A stretch of DNA of 8,996 nucleotides, taken from contig CAMGRE010000100.1 in NCBI GenBank assembly GCA_946061355.1, positions 1 to 8,996 on the forward strand, given 5' to 3'. Source of the DNA: an uncultured bacterium. GTDB taxonomy: Bacteria; Bacillota; Clostridia; Lachnospirales; Lachnospiraceae. Below are positions 6,664-8,996 of the stretch, in pieces. Within the stretch, counting starts at the first letter, position 1. Every line of letters starts with the position of its first letter. Position numbers and translations under genes: made by a program. The notes beneath the pieces were generated by a model. The model saw only the letters and a program-made list of their open reading frames with translations. It had not been told where the DNA came from and did no database searches.

Positions 6664-7897
6664 TTATATCAACCATCACCAGATTCCGATGTCAAATGAA
6701 TTGTACCGCGCATTGGGAGCGGACTATACTTTTGTCCAGACGGAGCCCATGGCGGAAGAGAGAAAGGCGATGGGCTGGGGGATCACGGGGGAAACGATTC
6801 CCTATCTCAAGTGTTATTATGAGGAGCCGGAGGCATGCAGGCAGTTGATCCTAACCAGTGACATCGTGATCTTTGGCGGCGTGGAGGATGAGCGCTATAT
6901 CGAGGAGCGGCTTGCTTCCGGGCGGCCTGTGATCCGTTACAGTGAGAGATTGTACCGGGAGGGACAGTGGAAGGCGGTTTCTCCGAGAGGACTGATCAGG
7001 AAATATAAGGATCACACCAGATACCGGAACAAAGAGGTGTATCTGCTCTGCTCCGGCGCTTATGTCGCATCGGATTTCCATATTGTCAGGGCATATCCCG
7101 GCAAAATGCTCAAATGGGGATACTTCACGGAGACGAAGCAGTACGATTTGGATACGCTGTTTGGTTCCAAGGGAAGTGTCGCGGGCGGCGCGGAAGGCAG
7201 CACGTCAGGCAGCGTCACCGGCGGCGCCACAGGCAGCGCGTCGCGTGTGCCGGAGATCCTGTTTGCGGGACGTTTCCTGCCGCTCAAACATCCGGAGTAT
7301 GCGGTAGAACTTGCCGCACATCTTAAAGAACAGGGATTGCCCTTTCATCTCACGATGGTGGGCGGCGGGGAACTGGAGGAAGAACTGCACAGGATGGTTT
7401 CCGACAGGGGACTTGACAACTGTGTCACTTTCACGGGTTACCGGAAGCCGCAGGAGGTTCGTATTTTTATGGAGAAGGCAGATATTTTCCTGATGACGAG
7501 CAATTACCTGGAGGGCTGGGGCGCTGTGATCAATGAGGCCATGAACAGCGGCTGCGCAGTCATTGCCGACGCCAAGATCGGAGCTGTGCCCTTCTTACTG
7601 CGCCATGAACAAAACGGCATGGTGTACCGGGACGGCAATATGGCGGAGTTCCTGATATACGGGGAGCAGCTTGTGAGAGACCGGGAGCTGTGCCGGAGAC
7701 TCGGACAGAATGCATATGACACGATTGTCAGATTATGGAATCCGGCCAATGCATCTAAGGCGCTTCTTGATTTTGCCGAAGGGATCCTGAAACATGAGTG
7801 GCGGGTGCAGGACGAAGGTCCCTGCAGTCCGGCTCTTGTCATTTCACCGGGAAAAGGGTATTCTTATACGAGAAAAACGGATGAGCAGGCAAAATAG
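6641..7897 (+). CDS. GT4-family glycosyltransferase with a repeated Gly/Ser-rich interdomain linker
   Basis: This 418-residue GT-B enzyme overlaps the previous gene by 23 nt in another frame. The start at 6641 is favoured because LTFVSNYINHHQIPMSNELY (3-22) is the expected first strand and loop of this GT4 subtype; the next ATG at 6689 would delete it. The N-terminal domain continues with YTFVQTEPM (29-37), FGGVEDERYIEERL (78-91) and VIRYSERLY (97-105). The C-terminal domain has EILFAGRFLPLKHPEY (205-220), LTMVGGGELEEEL (237-249), VTFTGYR (262-268) and EX7E at Glu291 and Glu299. Between the domains, residues 175-202 are almost only Gly, Ser, Ala, Thr and Val and hold two 12-residue repeats, a likely flexible insert that I do not recall as usual for this family. 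The last 30 or so residues are a charged, Pro-containing tail beyond the fold. It probably adds an alpha-linked sugar; the donor is unknown. Confidence 0.92.
   Translation: MKLTFVSNYINHHQIPMSNELYRALGADYTFVQTEPMAEERKAMGWGITGETIPYLKCYYEEPEACRQLILTSDIVIFGGVEDERYIEERLASGRPVIRYSERLYREGQWKAVSPRGLIRKYKDHTRYRNKEVYLLCSGAYVASDFHIVRAYPGKMLKWGYFTETKQYDLDTLFGSKGSVAGGAEGSTSGSVTGGATGSASRVPEILFAGRFLPLKHPEYAVELAAHLKEQGLPFHLTMVGGGELEEELHRMVSDRGLDNCVTFTGYRKPQEVRIFMEKADIFLMTSNYLEGWGAVINEAMNSGCAVIADAKIGAVPFLLRHEQNGMVYRDGNMAEFLIYGEQLVRDRELCRRLGQNAYDTIVRLWNPANASKALLDFAEGILKHEWRVQDEGPCSPALVISPGKGYSYTRKTDEQAK
7172..7243 (+). repeat. Two-copy 36-nt in-frame tandem repeat encoding a 12-residue Gly/Ser-rich unit
   Basis: Copy one is 7172-7207 (GSVAGGAEGSTS) and copy two is 7208-7243 (GSVTGGATGSAS). 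By my count the copies match at 27 of 36 bases. Nine of the twelve codon pairs keep the amino acid, and the three changes are Ala to Thr, Glu to Thr and Thr to Ala. The stretch is clearly more GC-rich than the flanks. The unit is a multiple of three, so gain or loss of a copy would change linker length without breaking the frame. Confidence 0.85.
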
Positions 7898-7899
7898 AT

Positions 7900-7905
7900 A
7901 AGTGA
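7900..7905 (+). promoter_or_regulatory. Weak ribosome binding site for the GT52-like gene
   Basis: AAGTGA at 7900-7905 resembles the AGGTGA part of an extended Shine-Dalgarno sequence and is 9 nt before the ATG at 7915. It is the poorest such site in the window. The start is still preferred because KRIYVCHTYYH follows at once, the expected first strand of the family. Confidence 0.4.
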
Positions 7906-7914
7906 GCATAACAG

Positions 7915-8996
7915 ATGAACAAACGTATTTATGTGTGTCACACGTATTATCACGTGTATGTGACCTTTTTAAAAGAATTTGAACTGCAGCGTGCCGGTCA
8001 TGATTTGGGAGAAGCCGACATCATTCTGAGCACGATCTCGACGGATTTTGAGAATCTGAAGGAACGTCTGGAGCGCTCCGGCGTGTTCGGATGCGTCTAT
8101 ATGATGGACGAGAAGAAGGATGAATTCTTCCCGGAGCTGGCAGAATATAAGAAGGACAGGGGCAATATCCTGTTCAATCTTCCTCAGCGGATCATCTATA
8201 CCAAAAAGAGGGCAAAGCTGCTGGCGCCGTATGTGCCGGTGGATTTCAGGGCATATGAGGATATCTATGTCTTCTGCGACAGCGATCCGATCGGCTATTA
8301 CCTGAATTGGAAGCACATTTACTATCATGCCATGGAGGACGGGCTTGACTGCCTTAAAATACTGGATGCCGCCCATTATGACAACAGGGGGCATTTCAAG
8401 GTGAAGCGGTGGATGTCGGAGCATAATCTGATCTTTATCCAGAACGGCTACGGTAAATATTGCCTGGACATGGAGATCAACGATGAGTCCTGCCTGAAAT
8501 ATCACTGTCCGAAATATAAGGTGGTGCCGCGTCATCCGCTGGAGAAGCAGCTCACTTCGGAGCAGAAATCGATCATGGTGCATGCTTTTATCGAGGATGC
8601 TGACAGTTTCTTAAGATCTCTGGAGGAGAAGGGGCAGGGAGACTGTACGCTCTTCCTGACGATGCCGCATCCGCAGTCGGAGGAGGCCAGAAAGCAGATC
8701 TGCAATGATATCATTGCACAATACTGTCAGGGGTGTCATGTGATTATCAAGCCTCACCCGAGAGACTTGCTCGATTATGCGTCGCTGCGTCCGGACTGTA
8801 CGGTCATCAAGGGAAAATTTCCTGTTGAGGTGCTCAACTTTGTGGAAGGCGTCCATTTCAAACGGGCGATTTCCATTGTGACCACGGCGCTCGACACGAT
8901 CGAGTTCGCGGATGAGAAGATCAATCTCGGCGAGGATTTCTGGGATAAGTATGAGGACCCGGACAAACATAAATACAACAAGGCGATCGAAAAATC
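7915..8996 (+). CDS. GT52/sialyltransferase-like glycosyltransferase, C-terminus cut by the window edge
   Basis: The frame is open from the ATG at 7915 to the last base, giving 360 residues without a stop. The start, RIYVCHTYYHVYVTFLKEF (4-22), is typical of the GT52 and polysialyltransferase-like GT-B group, whose members begin with a short strand and a CHT-x-YH motif. Two motifs described for bacterial sialyltransferases are visible: Glu141-Asp142-Gly143, from the D/E-D/E-G motif that holds the catalytic acid or base, and His281-Pro282 within IIKPHPRD (277-284), the HP motif that contacts CMP. A later SIVTTALDT (320-328) sits where the Ser/Thr motif is expected. It may add a sialic acid or related nonulosonic acid to the repeat unit; some GT52 members use other donors, such as glucose. 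No CMP-sugar synthesis gene is in the window to settle this. It starts 17 nt after the preceding stop. Confidence 0.8.
   Translation, partial: MNKRIYVCHTYYHVYVTFLKEFELQRAGHDLGEADIILSTISTDFENLKERLERSGVFGCVYMMDEKKDEFFPELAEYKKDRGNILFNLPQRIIYTKKRAKLLAPYVPVDFRAYEDIYVFCDSDPIGYYLNWKHIYYHAMEDGLDCLKILDAAHYDNRGHFKVKRWMSEHNLIFIQNGYGKYCLDMEINDESCLKYHCPKYKVVPRHPLEKQLTSEQKSIMVHAFIEDADSFLRSLEEKGQGDCTLFLTMPHPQSEEARKQICNDIIAQYCQGCHVIIKPHPRDLLDYASLRPDCTVIKGKFPVEVLNFVEGVHFKRAISIVTTALDTIEFADEKINLGEDFWDKYEDPDKHKYNKAIEK

Noticed and set aside
7062..7326. Additional + strand open frames over the Gly/Ser linker region
   Set aside because: The GC-rich repeat is poor in stop codons in all frames. The translations are Arg/Ala-rich and lack a domain; the GT4 frame explains the region.
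7940..7957. ACACGT/ACGTGT hairpin near the start of the GT52-like gene
   Set aside because: A 6-bp stem inside the first codons is likely by chance in a GTG/CAC-rich stretch, and it does not cover the start codon or the ribosome binding site.
7969..8583. Minus-strand open frame of 204 codons opposite the GT52-like gene
   Set aside because: The + strand carries the family motifs in one continuous frame. The antisense translation is rich in Ile, His, Arg and Leu with no domain pattern.
1..8996. Mobile elements, CRISPR arrays, tRNA or rRNA genes
   Set aside because: No transposase or integrase motifs, no terminal inverted repeats with target duplications, no regularly spaced repeats and no tRNA-like cloverleaf were seen.

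Overview
This window is the interior of a cell-surface polysaccharide (capsule or exopolysaccharide) gene cluster, most likely from a Gram-positive anaerobe of the Clostridia, probably Lachnospiraceae. That placement rests on protein style: an EpsG-type polymerase, a short Wzz/CapA-type protein with an N-terminal QYYNGYTWND segment, GT2 and GT4 proteins of kinds common in gut Firmicutes, plus strong purine-rich ribosome binding sites and a G+C content that looks close to 50%. The assignment is an inference; no rRNA or other marker gene is present.

Everything reads on the + strand. From left to right: the last 54 codons of a probable family 2 glycosyltransferase (1-165); a polyprenyl-phosphate sugar phosphotransferase that would start the repeat unit (182-1543); a short intergenic gap with a terminator-like hairpin (1556-1575); a Wzz-like chain-length or kinase-modulator protein with an unusual C-terminal domain (1599-2576); a GT2 glycosyltransferase (2579-3361); an EpsG/Wzy-like polymerase with many membrane segments (3374-4498); a 78-nt gap holding an imperfect direct repeat and a hairpin; a WcaE-like GT2 (4577-5383); two GT4 glycosyltransferases that overlap end to start (5380-6663, 6641-7897); and a GT52/sialyltransferase-like protein that runs off the right edge (7915-8996). 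No gap exceeds 78 nt, so coding density is near complete and most of the genes probably form one transcription unit.

Read as a pathway, the phosphotransferase loads the first sugar phosphate on undecaprenyl phosphate at the inner face of the membrane, up to six glycosyltransferases extend the lipid-linked repeat unit, and the EpsG-like protein polymerises it outside under control of the Wzz-like protein. A flippase (Wzx), a tyrosine kinase/phosphatase pair and nucleotide-sugar synthesis genes are not in the window and are presumably beyond its edges.

I did not find a wholly new system. The points most worth a second look are: a Wzz-like protein that ends in what looks like the C-terminal half of a BY-kinase without any Walker A motif; a two-copy 36-nt tandem repeat that puts a Gly/Ser-rich linker between the two domains of a GT4 enzyme; a GT52-like protein carrying both sialyltransferase signature motifs (E-D-G and H-P); and the repeat/hairpin structure downstream of the polymerase.
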